Assembly: GCF_002208095.1 (NCBI RefSeq)
Contig: NZ_CP017990.1
Coordinates: 1,116,001-1,180,000, forward strand
DNA length: 64,000 bases
DNA from: Enterobacter cloacae complex sp. ECNIH7
GTDB lineage: Bacteria; Pseudomonadota; Gammaproteobacteria; Enterobacterales; Enterobacteriaceae
Direction of reading: 5' to 3'
Shown: positions 34,973 to 44,794 of the stretch, one piece after another
Position numbering within the stretch: the first letter of the stretch is position 1
Layout: each line of letters begins with the position of its first letter
Notes under the pieces: generated by a model
What the model was told of the DNA's origin: nothing
Seen by the model: only the letters and a program-made list of their open reading frames with translations
The model's database searches: none
Position numbers and translations under genes: made by a program

Positions 34973-34994
34973 TTTGTCTTTTATAAAAGACAAA
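34973..34994. promoter_or_regulatory. Perfect 22-bp palindrome upstream of the HigB/HigA-type locus
   Basis: The central 20 bases are TTGTCTTTTATAAAAGACAA, extended by one paired T/A at each end. It lies 22 bases before the toxin-remnant start codon and overlaps promoter-like TATAAA. Type II antitoxins usually bind such palindromes, so it is a likely operator for the HigA-type protein. Confidence 0.6.
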
Positions 34995-35016
34995 AGGATT
35001 TTTCAGGGATAGAATA

Positions 35017-35276
35017 ATGGACAGGGACTATGTCGTTGAACGCTACCGAACCCGTGACGGAAAAGTACCGTTTGAGGAGTGGGTAACGAAGATGAAGCGA
35101 AAGGATCCGGAGTTAGCGTTTCGGATCCTTCTGCGGTACAACATCGGAAGATCCTGTTGTTGCTGATCGGCGGTGACAAAAAGAGTCAAAAGACTGATGT
35201 GAAACTGGCAATAGATTACTGGAAAGATCATCAAAAGGATAAACCGGATGAGCAAGACCCAACGAAAATTTTCTAG
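35017..35276 (+). pseudogene. Broken HigB-type (HI1419 family) toxin
   Basis: The first frame from 35017 encodes MDRDYVVERYRTRDGKVPFEEW followed by FRILLRYN, the N-terminal part of addiction-module killer proteins of the HI1419/RelE-ParE superfamily, and then stops near 35163. The typical C-terminal part, ILLLLIGGDKKSQKTDVKLAIDYWKDHQK, is intact but in another frame ending at 35276. The middle third of the fold (the NFGDxKPVGxGVxELRxxxGPGYRVYF region in the family) is missing at about 35140-35150. Deletion plus frameshift should make it inactive. The C-terminal frame overlaps the antitoxin start by 29 bases, the usual arrangement. Confidence 0.8.
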
Positions 35277-35577
35277 TTCCATCAGCCATGATGACGCCGT
35301 CGTAAAAATGCTTCGTGAAGACCCTTCCTGTGCCCAGCTATATCTGCAGGTTGCGTTGGATGAGATTTACGAAGAGCAGGGGATCCCTGCATATTTAATC
35401 GCGTTAAGACGTGTTATCGAATCCCGCGGCGGCATAGGTGAAATCGCTGCCAAAGCAGGTCTGTCCCGTCAGCAGCTATACCGAACCCTATCAGACAACG
35501 GAAACCCAACGCTGACAACGCTGATGAAAGTCACCCGTGCTGCCGGTGTGAAACTGTTCGACAGCACGGTCAAGTAG
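35248..35577 (+). CDS. HigA-type (HI1420 family) antitoxin
   Basis: A 109-residue DNA-binding protein. The N-terminal SISHDDAVVKMLREDPSCAQLYLQVALDEI and the C-terminal helix-turn-helix GGIGEIAAKAGLSRQQLYRTLSDNGNPTLTTLMKVTRAAG are typical of the addiction-module antidote family. The frame is intact although its partner toxin is broken. It may repress its own promoter at the palindrome 34973-34994, or protect against homologous toxins elsewhere. It ends 2 bases before the convergent queC stop. Confidence 0.88.
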   Translation: MSKTQRKFSSSISHDDAVVKMLREDPSCAQLYLQVALDEIYEEQGIPAYLIALRRVIESRGGIGEIAAKAGLSRQQLYRTLSDNGNPTLTTLMKVTRAAGVKLFDSTVK

Positions 35578-35579
35578 CC

Positions 35580-36275
35580 CTATTTAAGTCCGGTTTTTTT
35601 CTGCATCGCGGCCATCACGCCGGATTTATCGGCAAGATAGTGGTTCAGCCCGTTAGCGCGCAGATTACAGGCCGCACACTGGCCGCAACCGTCGCCTTTG
35701 ATACCGTTATAGCAGGTGAGCGTTTCGCTGCGAACAAGGTCCAGCTTGCCCCAGTAGTCCGCCAGCGCCCAGGTTTCGGCTTTATCCAGCCACATGAGCG
35801 GAGTTTCAAAGCGCGTCTCTTTCGCCATCCCCAGATTAACGGCGTGGTTTAACGCTTTCACGAACTCATCACGGCAGTCCGGGTAGCCGGAGAAGTCGGT
35901 CTCGCACACGCCTGTGATCACCGCTTCGGCCTTTACCTGATAGGCGTAGATCGCCGTCAGGGTCAGGAAGAGGATATTACGGCCCGGCACGAAGGTATTC
36001 GGAATGCCGCTGGCATCGGGTTCATAGTCTGGCACAGGAATACTGTCGCGAGTGAGGCTGCTCACGGCCAGTTCATTTAACAGCGTAACGTCCAGCACCT
36101 TGTGCGCGCGTGCGCCCAGTTTCAGGGCTAGTTCACGAGCAACGTCGATTTCAGCGCGATGACGCTGACCATAATCGAAAGTGACACAGTGAACTTCATC
36201 GTACTGATGAAGGGCCTGGACCAGGCAGGTAGTAGAGTCTTGTCCTCCGCTGAACACGACGACGGCACGTTTCAT
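35580..36275 (-). CDS. queC: 7-cyano-7-deazaguanine synthase QueC
   Basis: A 231-residue ATP-dependent enzyme that makes preQ0 in the queuosine pathway. The PP-loop is [13 protein letters not shown] at about residues 5-17, and the C-terminal zinc site is [19 protein letters not shown]. In E. coli it follows fadM directly. Confidence 0.97.
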   Translation of the reverse strand: MKRAVVVFSGGQDSTTCLVQALHQYDEVHCVTFDYGQRHRAEIDVARELALKLGARAHKVLDVTLLNELAVSSLTRDSIPVPDYEPDASGIPNTFVPGRNILFLTLTAIYAYQVKAEAVITGVCETDFSGYPDCRDEFVKALNHAVNLGMAKETRFETPLMWLDKAETWALADYWGKLDLVRSETLTCYNGIKGDGCGQCAACNLRANGLNHYLADKSGVMAAMQKKTGLK

Positions 36276-36341
36276 AAATCATCTCGACTGTTACGGTAAA
36301 AACGTTATGTTACCGTCTGACCACGACGGCGACCAGCTTCT

Positions 36342-38042
36342 TCACGATTTGGGAGCGGGCAGCCAGGCTTCGGTAAAGTCAAACCAGCCGCGGGTGTTGA
36401 GGCGTATACCATTCACGCCAGGCGGAGCACTGATTTGGTATTGATAATTAAAGAGTGGCGTCAGCACCGCACTCTCCATTAGCCGGTTGAAGATGGCTTG
36501 CAGCCCCGCGTGTCTATCCCGAGCCTCGGCCTGTGTCTGTACCGCATCCAGCGTGGCTTGCAGATGAGCGTAAGCCGGAGCGCTAAGAACGTGCGGCCAG
36601 AGGGCATCGCAGCGCAGCCACTGTTCAAGCGTATATTCCGGCGCTTCGCCAATCAGCCTGTCCCCCATCATAATGTCTGCATCGGCAAGCTCCAGGCATC
36701 CGTCCCACGTCTTGGCGTCGTGAAAGATGACGGTCAGTTCACACCCCTGCAGCGCCAGGTATGCCTTCAACTGGCTGGCCATGGTGTGAAGCTCAACAGG
36801 GAGATGGTAAACCAGCGTCAACGCTTCAGGGAGGGTTACGTCCGATAAATCAGGCCAATCGGGGATGGTCCACCCGGGAAGCAGTTCCTGAGTGGGCGTG
36901 ATAAGCCCTTCGTTTAGCGGAAGTGTGTGAAGAAGCCTGGAGAGATGAATGATATTGATAAGCCGCTTTGCCTGAATCTCACTCAGGCGGGCGCTCTGTT
37001 TTAGCGTGAGGTAGCAGAACCCCAGGCTGGTGCTGCTGCTTACCAGCCGCAGACTTTCCAGCTCGTCGGCCTCGCCGATCGCGATTTGCACCGGGTGACG
37101 ACAGCTGGTGCCCAGGCTGTAATCAAAAAGCTGGGGAGTGATCCAGTATTCGATGGCTTTGAGCAGCGGATGGCTCAGGTGATACTGCTCATGGCTTTCC
37201 AGACGAACCAGGTCGGGCTCAAAAGCGGCCAGCCGAAAGGGGCCACTGCCAACCGCAGGATGGTCGGGATGCGCCAGACGGCTACAGTAGGTTGCCAGCC
37301 TGTGCGGCAGCCAGTAGTCCGGTTGATGCAGCGTAAACGTCAGACACTGAGGATGCGTTGTTTCAATACATAAGACGCTCTGAAACAGAGTGCGCAGGGC
37401 AGGAAGCGTCAACAGCGCTGTCAGACTTCGCTGGAGTTGTGCCGTTTCTATTTTATCGCCGTTATGCCAGTGCAGGGTGGAGCGAATGTAGAAATGCCAA
37501 CGCAGGCCGTCAGCAGAGACATCCCAGTGATGCGCCATATCGCCCGCGGGTTCACTGCTGTTACCGTTAAAACGCGTCAGGCCTGAAAACACCTGTCCCG
37601 CCAGATGCTGCTCTGCCCGGCCCGGTAAAAAACCCGGCTGAAGCGGCTCCAGAGAGCGATAGTAGGGGATGCGCAGCGTCGGCGTGTCGTTTTGCCACTG
37701 CCCGCCCAAAAAAGGATGAAGTAATGACCGCAGCGCTTCAGGGGCAAGCTGGGCCAGTTCCAGCGCGTTATGCTGCTGCCCGCTTTTCAGCGCCTCCTCC
37801 ATCATTGCATTGCGCAGTGACTCCGGGGCGACATGGAACGTTAGCTCACCGCGCTTACCGCGGCCAGACTGCGCTCGCCAGCTGAGCCAGCCCGCCTCCT
37901 GGGCCTGGCGCAGCAGGGTTCGGACATGCCGCTCGCTACAAAAACAGCGGGCGGCCAGCTCGCTGATGGTGACCTGTTGCGTTGCACCCTGAGAAGGCTG
38001 CCAGAGGCGGTGATACTGGTTGAGTCGATTGAGCTGGCGCAT
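36342..38042 (-). CDS. ybaE: SgrR-family regulator YbaE (HTH + solute-binding-like domain)
   Basis: A 566-residue protein with an N-terminal winged helix (about 1-110; ISELAARCFCSERHVRTLLRQAQEAGWLSW) and a long C-terminal domain of the extracellular solute-binding family 5 (DppA-like) fold. It lacks a signal peptide, so it is a cytoplasmic regulator like SgrR. Its ligand and targets are unknown. It is transcribed away from cof. Confidence 0.92.
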   Translation of the reverse strand: MRQLNRLNQYHRLWQPSQGATQQVTISELAARCFCSERHVRTLLRQAQEAGWLSWRAQSGRGKRGELTFHVAPESLRNAMMEEALKSGQQHNALELAQLAPEALRSLLHPFLGGQWQNDTPTLRIPYYRSLEPLQPGFLPGRAEQHLAGQVFSGLTRFNGNSSEPAGDMAHHWDVSADGLRWHFYIRSTLHWHNGDKIETAQLQRSLTALLTLPALRTLFQSVLCIETTHPQCLTFTLHQPDYWLPHRLATYCSRLAHPDHPAVGSGPFRLAAFEPDLVRLESHEQYHLSHPLLKAIEYWITPQLFDYSLGTSCRHPVQIAIGEADELESLRLVSSSTSLGFCYLTLKQSARLSEIQAKRLINIIHLSRLLHTLPLNEGLITPTQELLPGWTIPDWPDLSDVTLPEALTLVYHLPVELHTMASQLKAYLALQGCELTVIFHDAKTWDGCLELADADIMMGDRLIGEAPEYTLEQWLRCDALWPHVLSAPAYAHLQATLDAVQTQAEARDRHAGLQAIFNRLMESAVLTPLFNYQYQISAPPGVNGIRLNTRGWFDFTEAWLPAPKS

Positions 38043-38143
38043 AAAAAACCCGGAACAATAATTTTCATCTATTCACTATTACTTCCGTATATCTCACACG
38101 ATACTGTTGCACAAGTTAACCGCATCACATTTCGGGAGTAATC

Positions 38144-38962
38144 ATGGCTCGGCTCGCTGCATTTGATATGGACGGTACGCTGTTAATGCCGGATCACCGT
38201 TTAGGGGAAAAAACCCTGAACACGCTGAAGCGCCTGCGCGAGCGTGATGTCACCCTGACGTTTGCCACCGGGCGTCATGTGCTGGAGATGCGCCATTTGC
38301 TGGGCGCGTTTTCCCTCGACGCTTTTCTGATCACCGGCAACGGGACGCGAATTCACTCCGTAGAAGGGGATGTGCTGCACCGGCAGGATCTCAACCCGGA
38401 AGTCGCGGATATCGTGCTGCACAGCACCTGGGACACGCAGGCCAGCGTCCACGTCTTTAACGATCGCGGCTGGTTTACCGGAAGCGAAATCCCGGAATTA
38501 TTGCACGCGCATGTTTACAGCGGCTTTAAATACCAGCTCATCGATCTGCGTCGGATCCCCGCCCATGCGGTAACCAAGATCTGTTTCTGCGGCGATCATG
38601 ACGATCTGTGCCGCTTACGGATTCAGCTGAATGAGGCGCTGGGCGATCGGGCGCACCTGACCTTCTCGGCGGTGGATTGTCTGGAAGTGCTGCCGGTGGG
38701 CTGTAACAAAGGCTCCGCTCTGGCGGTGCTGAGCGACCACCTTGGCTTAACGCTGCAGGAGTGTATGGCGTTTGGTGACGCGATGAACGACCGCGAAATG
38801 CTCGGTAGCGTAGGTCGCGGTCTGATCATGGGGAATGCGATGGCGCAGCTGAAAGCAGAACTTCCCCATCTGCCGGTTATTGGCCACTGCCGCAATGAAG
38901 CAGTGTCCCATTTTTTGACGCATTGGCTGGACAACAACAATCTCCCGTATTCCCCCGAATAG
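38144..38962 (+). CDS. cof: HMP-PP phosphatase Cof
   Basis: A 272-residue HAD-superfamily phosphatase (Cof subfamily) that in E. coli hydrolyses the thiamine pyrimidine precursor HMP-PP and other phosphates. HAD motif I is FDMDGTLL, motif [11 protein letters not shown], and motif [21 protein letters not shown] precedes the ATG. It is divergent from ybaE. Confidence 0.95.
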   Translation: MARLAAFDMDGTLLMPDHRLGEKTLNTLKRLRERDVTLTFATGRHVLEMRHLLGAFSLDAFLITGNGTRIHSVEGDVLHRQDLNPEVADIVLHSTWDTQASVHVFNDRGWFTGSEIPELLHAHVYSGFKYQLIDLRRIPAHAVTKICFCGDHDDLCRLRIQLNEALGDRAHLTFSAVDCLEVLPVGCNKGSALAVLSDHLGLTLQECMAFGDAMNDREMLGSVGRGLIMGNAMAQLKAELPHLPVIGHCRNEAVSHFLTHWLDNNNLPYSPE

Positions 38963-38978
38963 TGAGACCCTCCCAGCA

Positions 38979-39004
38979 AGCCAGACTTCGGTCTGGCTTT
39001 TTTT
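38979..39004. terminator. Terminator between cof and the ccdA-like gene
   Basis: The stem AGCCAGAC-TTCG-GTCTGGCT is followed by seven T residues on the plus strand. It lies between convergent genes. Confidence 0.9.
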
Positions 39005-40052
39005 ATTTCACCAGGTCTGCAATCTGCGCTTTCCACGGGGCGATATCGCCGATGTTGGCCTGCACCCACTCTGCGTTGTAGTAGGTCTCGAGATAACGCT
39101 CGCCGCTGTCGCACAACAGCGTGACGATGGAACCGGTGCGGCCCTCTTCGCGCATACGTGCGGCAAGCTGCAGTGCGCCCCACATATTGGTGCCCGTCGA
39201 TGCGCCCACTTTGCGGCCCAGCTGCGTTTCCAGCCAGTGCGCCGTTGCCACGCTCGCGGCATCCGGCACGCGCATCATCTCATCCACGACGTCGGGGATG
39301 AAAGAGGGCTCGACGCGCGGACGGCCAATGCCTTCAATTTTGCTGCCTACCGGGCTGCGCAGGCCAGCATCGCGGTTTTGCCAGTAGTCGAGGAACACGG
39401 AGTTCTGCGGGTCAACCACCATCAGCTGGGTATCGTAGCCCTGACAGCGGATGTAGCGTCCGATCGTGGCTGACGTGCCGCCGGTACCGGCGCTCATGAC
39501 AATGTAGGACGGAACCGGATGCGGTTCGTGGGTCATCTGGCGGAAGATACTGTCGGCAATGTTGTTATTCCCGCGCCAGTCCGTCGCGCGCTCGGCGAAG
39601 GTGAACTGGTCCATATAGTGGCCGTTCAGCTCGCGGGCCAGCATTTCGGAGGCGGCGTAGATTTCGCAGGCGCTTTCCACAAAGTGGCAGCGTCCGCCGT
39701 AAAATTCGATCTGTTCGATTTTGCGTTTTGCGGTGCAGGACGGCATCACCGCGATAAACGGCAGGCCCAGCAGGCGGGCGAAATAGGCTTCGGACACCGC
39801 CGTTGAACCGGACGAAGATTCAATAATAGTGGTGCCTTCTTTAATCCAGCCGTTACATAAACCGTATAAAAACAGCGAGCGCGCCAGGCGATGCTTCAGG
39901 CTGCCGGTGGGATGAGTGCTTTCATCTTTCAGATAGAGCTGAATGCCGTCAAATCCCGGCAGGGAAAGGCGAATCAGGTGCGTATCCGCCGAGCGCTGAT
40001 AGTCGGCATTGATTTCGCTGATCGCATGTTTAACCCAGGTGCTATTCATCAT
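39003..40052 (-). CDS. ccdA: PLP-dependent cysteine synthase-like protein, probably cysteine desulfhydrase CcdA
   Basis: A 349-residue fold-type II PLP enzyme. The PLP lysine lies in [15 protein letters not shown] and the substrate loop in [21 protein letters not shown]; the glycine-rich phosphate loop is [16 protein letters not shown]. It is divergent from a DecR/YbaO regulator. In Pantoea ananatis a gene beside the ybaO homologue (ccdR) encodes a cysteine-inducible cysteine desulfhydrase, CcdA, and this gene fits that description. The assignment rests on neighbourhood and fold, not on alignment. E. coli K-12 lacks it at this spot. It could also be a cysteine synthase. Confidence 0.7.
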   Translation of the reverse strand: MMNSTWVKHAISEINADYQRSADTHLIRLSLPGFDGIQLYLKDESTHPTGSLKHRLARSLFLYGLCNGWIKEGTTIIESSSGSTAVSEAYFARLLGLPFIAVMPSCTAKRKIEQIEFYGGRCHFVESACEIYAASEMLARELNGHYMDQFTFAERATDWRGNNNIADSIFRQMTHEPHPVPSYIVMSAGTGGTSATIGRYIRCQGYDTQLMVVDPQNSVFLDYWQNRDAGLRSPVGSKIEGIGRPRVEPSFIPDVVDEMMRVPDAASVATAHWLETQLGRKVGASTGTNMWGALQLAARMREEGRTGSIVTLLCDSGERYLETYYNAEWVQANIGDIAPWKAQIADLVK

Positions 40053-40136
40053 CGTTATCCGTTTGTCATTTTGTGCCTAGGATAGCGAAAAGCACAGAAA
40101 AAATTGTTGCTATCTGGCCTTTAAAATAGAATGAAG

Positions 40137-40153
40137 AGAGAAAAATTTTCTCT
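40137..40153. promoter_or_regulatory. Palindrome between ccdA-like gene and decR
   Basis: The dyad AGAGAAAA-A-TTTTCTCT has two perfect 8-bp arms around one base, just before the decR ribosome-binding site. AT-rich dyads of this sort are typical Lrp/AsnC-family sites, so DecR is the likely binder. Confidence 0.5.
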
Positions 40154-40164
40154 GTGAGGTGGGT

Positions 40165-40623
40165 ATGCTAGATAAAATTGACCGCAAGCTCCTTTCATTG
40201 CTGCAAAATGACTGTACCCTCTCTTTGCAGGCGCTGGCAGATGCCGTTAATCTGACCACCACTCCGTGCTGGAAGCGCCTTAAGAAGCTGGAAGATGACG
40301 GCATTCTTCTGGGGCGCGTCGCGTTGTTAGATCCCGAAAAGCTGGGGCTTGGGTTGACGGCATTTGTGCTGATAAAAACCCAGCATCACAGCAGCGAGTG
40401 GTATTGCCGCTTCGTTACTCAGGTGTCTGAGATGCCCGAGGTGCTCGGTTTCTGGCGTATGGCCGGAGAGTATGATTACCTGATGCGCGTCCAGGTGGCC
40501 GACATGAAGCGCTATGATGATTTCTACAAGCGGCTGGTGAACAGCGTACCGGGTTTGTCGGACGTCACCTCAAGCTTCGCCATGGAACAGATTAAATACA
40601 CCACAGCATTACCCATTGAATAA
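40165..40623 (+). CDS. decR: Lrp/AsnC-family cysteine-responsive regulator DecR (YbaO)
   Basis: A 152-residue regulator with an N-terminal helix-turn-helix ([42 protein letters not shown]) and a C-terminal RAM effector domain. In E. coli DecR senses cysteine and activates yhaOM; its Pantoea homologue CcdR activates ccdA. Divergence from the ccdA-like gene supports the same pairing here. The start at 40165 has GAGGTGGG upstream and the E. coli length. Confidence 0.92.
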   Translation: MLDKIDRKLLSLLQNDCTLSLQALADAVNLTTTPCWKRLKKLEDDGILLGRVALLDPEKLGLGLTAFVLIKTQHHSSEWYCRFVTQVSEMPEVLGFWRMAGEYDYLMRVQVADMKRYDDFYKRLVNSVPGLSDVTSSFAMEQIKYTTALPIE

Positions 40624-40653
40624 CTTCGTAAAATACCTTCAGGAACAAACCGC

Positions 40654-42426
40654 GTGCGATTATTTGCCCAATTAAGCTGGTACTTTCGTCGGGAGTGGCA
40701 ACGCTACCTCGGTGCAGTCGCCCTGCTTATTATTATTGCCATCCTGCAGCTGATCCCGCCGAAAGTGGTGGGATACGTCGTGGATGGCGTCACCGAACAG
40801 CATTACACCACCGCACGGGTGTTGATGTGGGTCGGCACGCTGGTGCTGACGGCGGTCATTGTTTATCTGCTGCGCTACGTCTGGCGCGTGCTGCTGTTTG
40901 GTGCGTCCTATCAGCTGGCCGTTGAGCTGCGTGAAGATTTTTACCGCCAGCTGAGCCGACAGCATCCCGAATTTTATCTGCGTCATCGCACCGGGGATCT
41001 CATCGCCCGCGCGACGAACGACGTCGATCGCGTGGTCTTTGCCGCCGGGGAAGGGGTGCTGACGCTGGTGGACTCGCTGGTGATGGGCTGCGCGGTGCTG
41101 ATCGTGATGTCCACGCAGATCAGCTGGCAGCTGACCCTTCTCGCCCTGCTGCCGATGCCGATCATGGCGCTGGCGATCAATCGCTATGGCGAACAGCTGC
41201 ACGAGCGCTTCAAGCTGGCGCAGGCGGCGTTTTCATCTCTGAACGATCGCACCCAGGAGAGCATGACCAGCATCCGCATGATCAAAGCGTTTGGCCTGGA
41301 AGACCGGCAGTCGGCGCTGTTTGCCGCCGATGCGGCAGACACGGGGGCGAAAAACATGCGCGTCGCGCGTATCGACGCCCGTTTTGACCCGACGATTTAT
41401 ATCGCAATCGGCATGGCAAATATGCTGGCCATTGGCGGCGGAAGCTGGATGGTGGTGCAGGGCACGCTTACCCTGGGGCAATTGACCAGCTTTGCGATGT
41501 ATCTGGGTCTCATGATCTGGCCGATGCTGGCGCTGGCCTGGATGTTTAACATCGTGGAGCGCGGCAGCGCCGCCTACAGCCGCATTCGCGCCATGCTGGC
41601 CGAAGCGCCGGTGGTCATCGACGGTAGCGAAGCCCTACCGGAAGGGCGCGGCGTCATGACAGTCGACGTCCGCAAGTTTGTCTATCCGCATACGGAGCAT
41701 CCGGTGCTGGAGAACGTCAGCTTTACCCTACAGCCAGGGCAAATGTTGGGCATCTGCGGCCCGACGGGATCCGGCAAAAGTACCGTGCTCTCTCTGCTTC
41801 AGCGCCACTTTGACGTCACCGAGGGCGATATCCGCTTCCACGATATTCCCCTGACCAGACTGCTGCTGGACGAGTGGCGCGGTCGCCTGGCGGTCGTCAG
41901 CCAGACGCCGTTTTTATTTTCGGACACCGTGGCGAACAACATCGCCCTTGGCCGCCCTGGGGCGACGCAGGAAGAGATTGAACACGTGGCGCGTCTGGCC
42001 AGCGTTCATGATGATATTTTGCGTCTGCCGCAGGGGTACGAGACGGAAGTCGGGGAACGCGGCGTCATGCTGTCCGGCGGGCAAAAACAGCGTATCTCCA
42101 TTGCCCGCGCGCTGCTGCTGAATGCTGAAATCCTGATTCTGGATGATGCACTTTCCGCCGTGGACGGCCGTACCGAGCATCAAATTCTGCATAACCTGCG
42201 CCAGTGGGGCGACGGACGCACGGTCATTATCAGCGCCCACCGTTTGTCTGCGCTAACCGAAGCCAGCGAAATTCTGGTCTTGCAGCACGGGCACATTGCC
42301 CAGCGCGGGCAGCATGAAACGCTTGCCGAGCAGCCGGGCTGGTATCGCGATATGTACCGCTATCAACAGCTTGAGGCGGCGCTGGACGATGCGCCGGAAG
42401 AAGATGAGGAGGCCGCCAATGCGTAA
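40654..42426 (+). CDS. mdlA: ABC transporter ATP-binding/permease MdlA (SmdA)
   Basis: A 590-residue half-transporter of the multidrug exporter type: six membrane helices (about 1-320), then a nucleotide-binding domain with Walker [11 protein letters not shown], signature [16 protein letters not shown] and Walker [10 protein letters not shown]. It starts at GTG (40654). Walker B ends in Asp instead of the usual Glu, which in heterodimeric exporters marks the degenerate site. It is coupled to mdlB by an 8-base overlap. Confidence 0.96.
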   Translation: MRLFAQLSWYFRREWQRYLGAVALLIIIAILQLIPPKVVGYVVDGVTEQHYTTARVLMWVGTLVLTAVIVYLLRYVWRVLLFGASYQLAVELREDFYRQLSRQHPEFYLRHRTGDLIARATNDVDRVVFAAGEGVLTLVDSLVMGCAVLIVMSTQISWQLTLLALLPMPIMALAINRYGEQLHERFKLAQAAFSSLNDRTQESMTSIRMIKAFGLEDRQSALFAADAADTGAKNMRVARIDARFDPTIYIAIGMANMLAIGGGSWMVVQGTLTLGQLTSFAMYLGLMIWPMLALAWMFNIVERGSAAYSRIRAMLAEAPVVIDGSEALPEGRGVMTVDVRKFVYPHTEHPVLENVSFTLQPGQMLGICGPTGSGKSTVLSLLQRHFDVTEGDIRFHDIPLTRLLLDEWRGRLAVVSQTPFLFSDTVANNIALGRPGATQEEIEHVARLASVHDDILRLPQGYETEVGERGVMLSGGQKQRISIARALLLNAEILILDDALSAVDGRTEHQILHNLRQWGDGRTVIISAHRLSALTEASEILVLQHGHIAQRGQHETLAEQPGWYRDMYRYQQLEAALDDAPEEDEEAANA

Positions 42427-44200
42427 GCTCGGAACGATGTGGCCGACGCTCAAACGTCTGCTGGCCTACGGCTCGCCGTGGCGTAAACCGCTCTCCGTTG
42501 CCGTGCTTTTACTCTGGATTGCGGCGATTGCTGAAGTGAGCGGTCCTTTGCTCATTAGCTACTTCATCGACAATATGGTCGCCAAAAGCTATCTGCCCCT
42601 GGGGCTGGTGGCGGGGTTAGGCGTGGCCTACGTTGGCCTTCAGCTGGCGGCGGCAGGGCTGCACTATGCTCAGTCGCTGCTGTTTAACCGTGCTGCCGTG
42701 GGCGTTGTTCAGCAACTGCGTACGGATGTGATGGACGCGGCGCTTCGCCAGCCGCTCAGCGAGTTTGATATCCAGCCGGTCGGGCAGGTGATCTCGCGCG
42801 TGACCAACGATACCGAGGTGATCCGCGATCTGTACGTCACCGTGGTCGCGACGGTATTACGCAGCGCGGCGCTGATTGGCGCGATGCTGGTGGCGATGTT
42901 CAGCCTCGACTGGCGCATGGCGCTGGTGGCGATCACCATCTTCCCGGCGGTGCTGATTGTCATGGTGATTTATCAGCGTTACAGCACGCCGATTGTGCGT
43001 CGGGTTCGCGCCTATCTGGCCGACATCAATGATGGCTTCAACGAAGTGATTAACGGCATGAGCGTCATCCAGCAGTTCCGCCAGCAGGCGCGCTTTGGCG
43101 AGCGCATGGGCGAAGCCAGCCGTTCACACTATATGGCGCGTATGCAGACGCTGCGCCTGGACGGTTTCCTGCTGCGACCGCTGTTGAGCCTGTTCTCAGC
43201 GCTGGTGCTGTGTGGGTTGCTGATGCTCTTTGGCCTGAGCTCAAACGGTACTATTGAGGTGGGCGTGCTGTACGCTTTTATTAGCTATCTGGGACGCCTC
43301 AACGAGCCGCTGATAGAGCTCACCACCCAGCAATCGATGCTGCAGCAGGCGGTGGTCGCCGGTGAGCGCGTGTTTGAGCTGATGGACAGGCCGCGCCAGG
43401 CCTACGGCAATGACGAGCGTCCTCTGCAAAGCGGGACTATCGCCTTTGATAACGTCTCGTTTGCCTATCGCGAAGACCGGCTGGTGCTGCAGGACATCAC
43501 GCTTGACGTTCCGTCGCGCGGTTTCGTGGCGCTGGTGGGGCATACCGGCAGCGGTAAGAGCACGCTCGCCAGCCTGTTGATGGGCTATTACCCGGTCACG
43601 CACGGCGAAATCCGCCTCGACGGGCGCCCGCTCGCGTCTCTCAGCCACACCGTGTTGCGTAAAGGCGTCGCGATGGTGCAGCAGGATCCGGTCGTGCTGG
43701 CCGATACTTTCTACGCGAACGTGACCCTTGGCCGAGACTACTCCCAGGAGCAGGTCTGGGACGTGCTGGAAAAAGTGCAGCTGGCAGAGCTGGCGCGCGG
43801 GTTTAGCGATGGGATCAATACCAAACTGGGCGAGCAAGGGAACAATCTCTCCGTCGGGCAAAAGCAACTTCTGGCGCTGGCGCGGGTGCTGATTGAAACC
43901 CCGCAGATCCTGATTCTGGATGAAGCCACTGCCAGTATTGACTCCGGCACCGAGCAGGCCATCCAGCAGGCGCTGGCCGCCGTACGCGACCATACGACGC
44001 TGGTGGTGATTGCCCACCGTCTTTCCACCATCGTCGATGCCGATACCATTCTGGTGCTGCATCGCGGACAGGCCGTTGAACGCGGTACCCACCGTGAACT
44101 GCTGGAAGCAAAAGGGCGCTACTGGCAGATGTACCAGCTGCAGCTGGCGGGCGAAGAGCTGGCGGCCAGCGTGCGCGATGAAGAGTCGCTTAGCGCCTGA
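42419..44200 (+). CDS. mdlB: ABC transporter ATP-binding/permease MdlB (SmdB)
   Basis: A 593-residue partner half-transporter. Walker A is [14 protein letters not shown], Walker [11 protein letters not shown] with the catalytic Glu, and the signature is LSVGQKQ. It probably forms a heterodimer with MdlA in the inner membrane; the substrate is not established. The ATG at 42419 overlaps the end of mdlA, with GATGAGGAGG upstream. Confidence 0.96.
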   Translation: MRKLGTMWPTLKRLLAYGSPWRKPLSVAVLLLWIAAIAEVSGPLLISYFIDNMVAKSYLPLGLVAGLGVAYVGLQLAAAGLHYAQSLLFNRAAVGVVQQLRTDVMDAALRQPLSEFDIQPVGQVISRVTNDTEVIRDLYVTVVATVLRSAALIGAMLVAMFSLDWRMALVAITIFPAVLIVMVIYQRYSTPIVRRVRAYLADINDGFNEVINGMSVIQQFRQQARFGERMGEASRSHYMARMQTLRLDGFLLRPLLSLFSALVLCGLLMLFGLSSNGTIEVGVLYAFISYLGRLNEPLIELTTQQSMLQQAVVAGERVFELMDRPRQAYGNDERPLQSGTIAFDNVSFAYREDRLVLQDITLDVPSRGFVALVGHTGSGKSTLASLLMGYYPVTHGEIRLDGRPLASLSHTVLRKGVAMVQQDPVVLADTFYANVTLGRDYSQEQVWDVLEKVQLAELARGFSDGINTKLGEQGNNLSVGQKQLLALARVLIETPQILILDEATASIDSGTEQAIQQALAAVRDHTTLVVIAHRLSTIVDADTILVLHRGQAVERGTHRELLEAKGRYWQMYQLQLAGEELAASVRDEESLSA

Positions 44201-44253
44201 TGCACCAAAATGAGGCGACGCGCTAACAGTCATTCCTGTTGGTGCAAAACGGA

Positions 44254-44289
44254 AACGCACCCTGCACCGGCATGGTGCGTTTTTTTTCA
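44254..44289 (+). terminator. Terminator after mdlB, overlapping an NtrC-like site
   Basis: The outer arms ACGCACC and GGTGCGT enclose CTGCACCGGCAT and are followed by eight T residues. The right arm is shared with the NtrC-like dyad 44263-44279, so one sequence may do both jobs. Confidence 0.75.
44263..44279. promoter_or_regulatory. NtrC (GlnG) binding-site candidate upstream of glnK
   Basis: TGCACC-GGCAT-GGTGCG matches the NtrC consensus TGCACC-N5-GGTGCA at all but the last base. Extra half-sites are TGCACC at 44201-44206 and GGTGCA at 44241-44246. The site is about 90 bases before the sigma-54 promoter, a normal enhancer distance. Confidence 0.7.
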
Positions 44290-44352
44290 CCGGTTCGTTA
44301 ACCAGAACCGTGCAACGCTCGTTATGCCGCTTTTCCCCCTGGTTTTCATTTC

Positions 44353-44368
44353 TGGCACACCCCTTGCA
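44353..44368 (+). promoter_or_regulatory. Sigma-54 promoter of glnK-amtB
   Basis: TGGCACACCCCTTGCA has the -24 GG at 44354-44355 and the -12 GC at 44366-44367 with the required spacing. It lies about 53 bases before the glnK ATG. Confidence 0.85.
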
Positions 44369-44420
44369 ATACCTTCTGCGTTAGCTGCGGCCATTACCGA
44401 ATTCTGACTGGAGGGGATCT

Positions 44421-44759
44421 ATGAAGCTGGTTACGGTTGTAATCAAACCATTCAAACTCGAAGACGTGCGTGAAGCGTTGTCTTCAATGGGTATTCAGGG
44501 ACTGACTGTCACCGAAGTGAAAGGCTTTGGTCGTCAGAAGGGGCATGCCGAGCTTTATCGCGGGGCGGAATACAGCGTTAACTTTCTGCCAAAAGTAAAA
44601 ATTGATGTCGCGATTGCTGACGATCAGCTTGATGAAGTCATTGATGTCATTAGCAAAGCGGCCTATACCGGAAAAATTGGCGACGGCAAAATTTTCGTTG
44701 CCGAACTGCAGCGCGTCATTCGCATCCGTACCGGCGAATCTGACGAAGCGGCTCTGTAA
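44421..44759 (+). CDS. glnK: Nitrogen regulatory PII protein GlnK
   Basis: A 112-residue PII trimer subunit that blocks AmtB when nitrogen is sufficient and signals 2-oxoglutarate and ATP/ADP levels. The uridylylation site Tyr51 lies in the T-loop (GHAELYRGAEYSVNF), and the C-terminal signature is TGKIGDGKIFV. GGAGGGGAT precedes the ATG. amtB follows 35 bases later. Confidence 0.98.
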   Translation: MKLVTVVIKPFKLEDVREALSSMGIQGLTVTEVKGFGRQKGHAELYRGAEYSVNFLPKVKIDVAIADDQLDEVIDVISKAAYTGKIGDGKIFVAELQRVIRIRTGESDEAAL

Positions 44760-44794
44760 GTAACTCCTGGCACACAGTGATAGGGATCGAGAAA

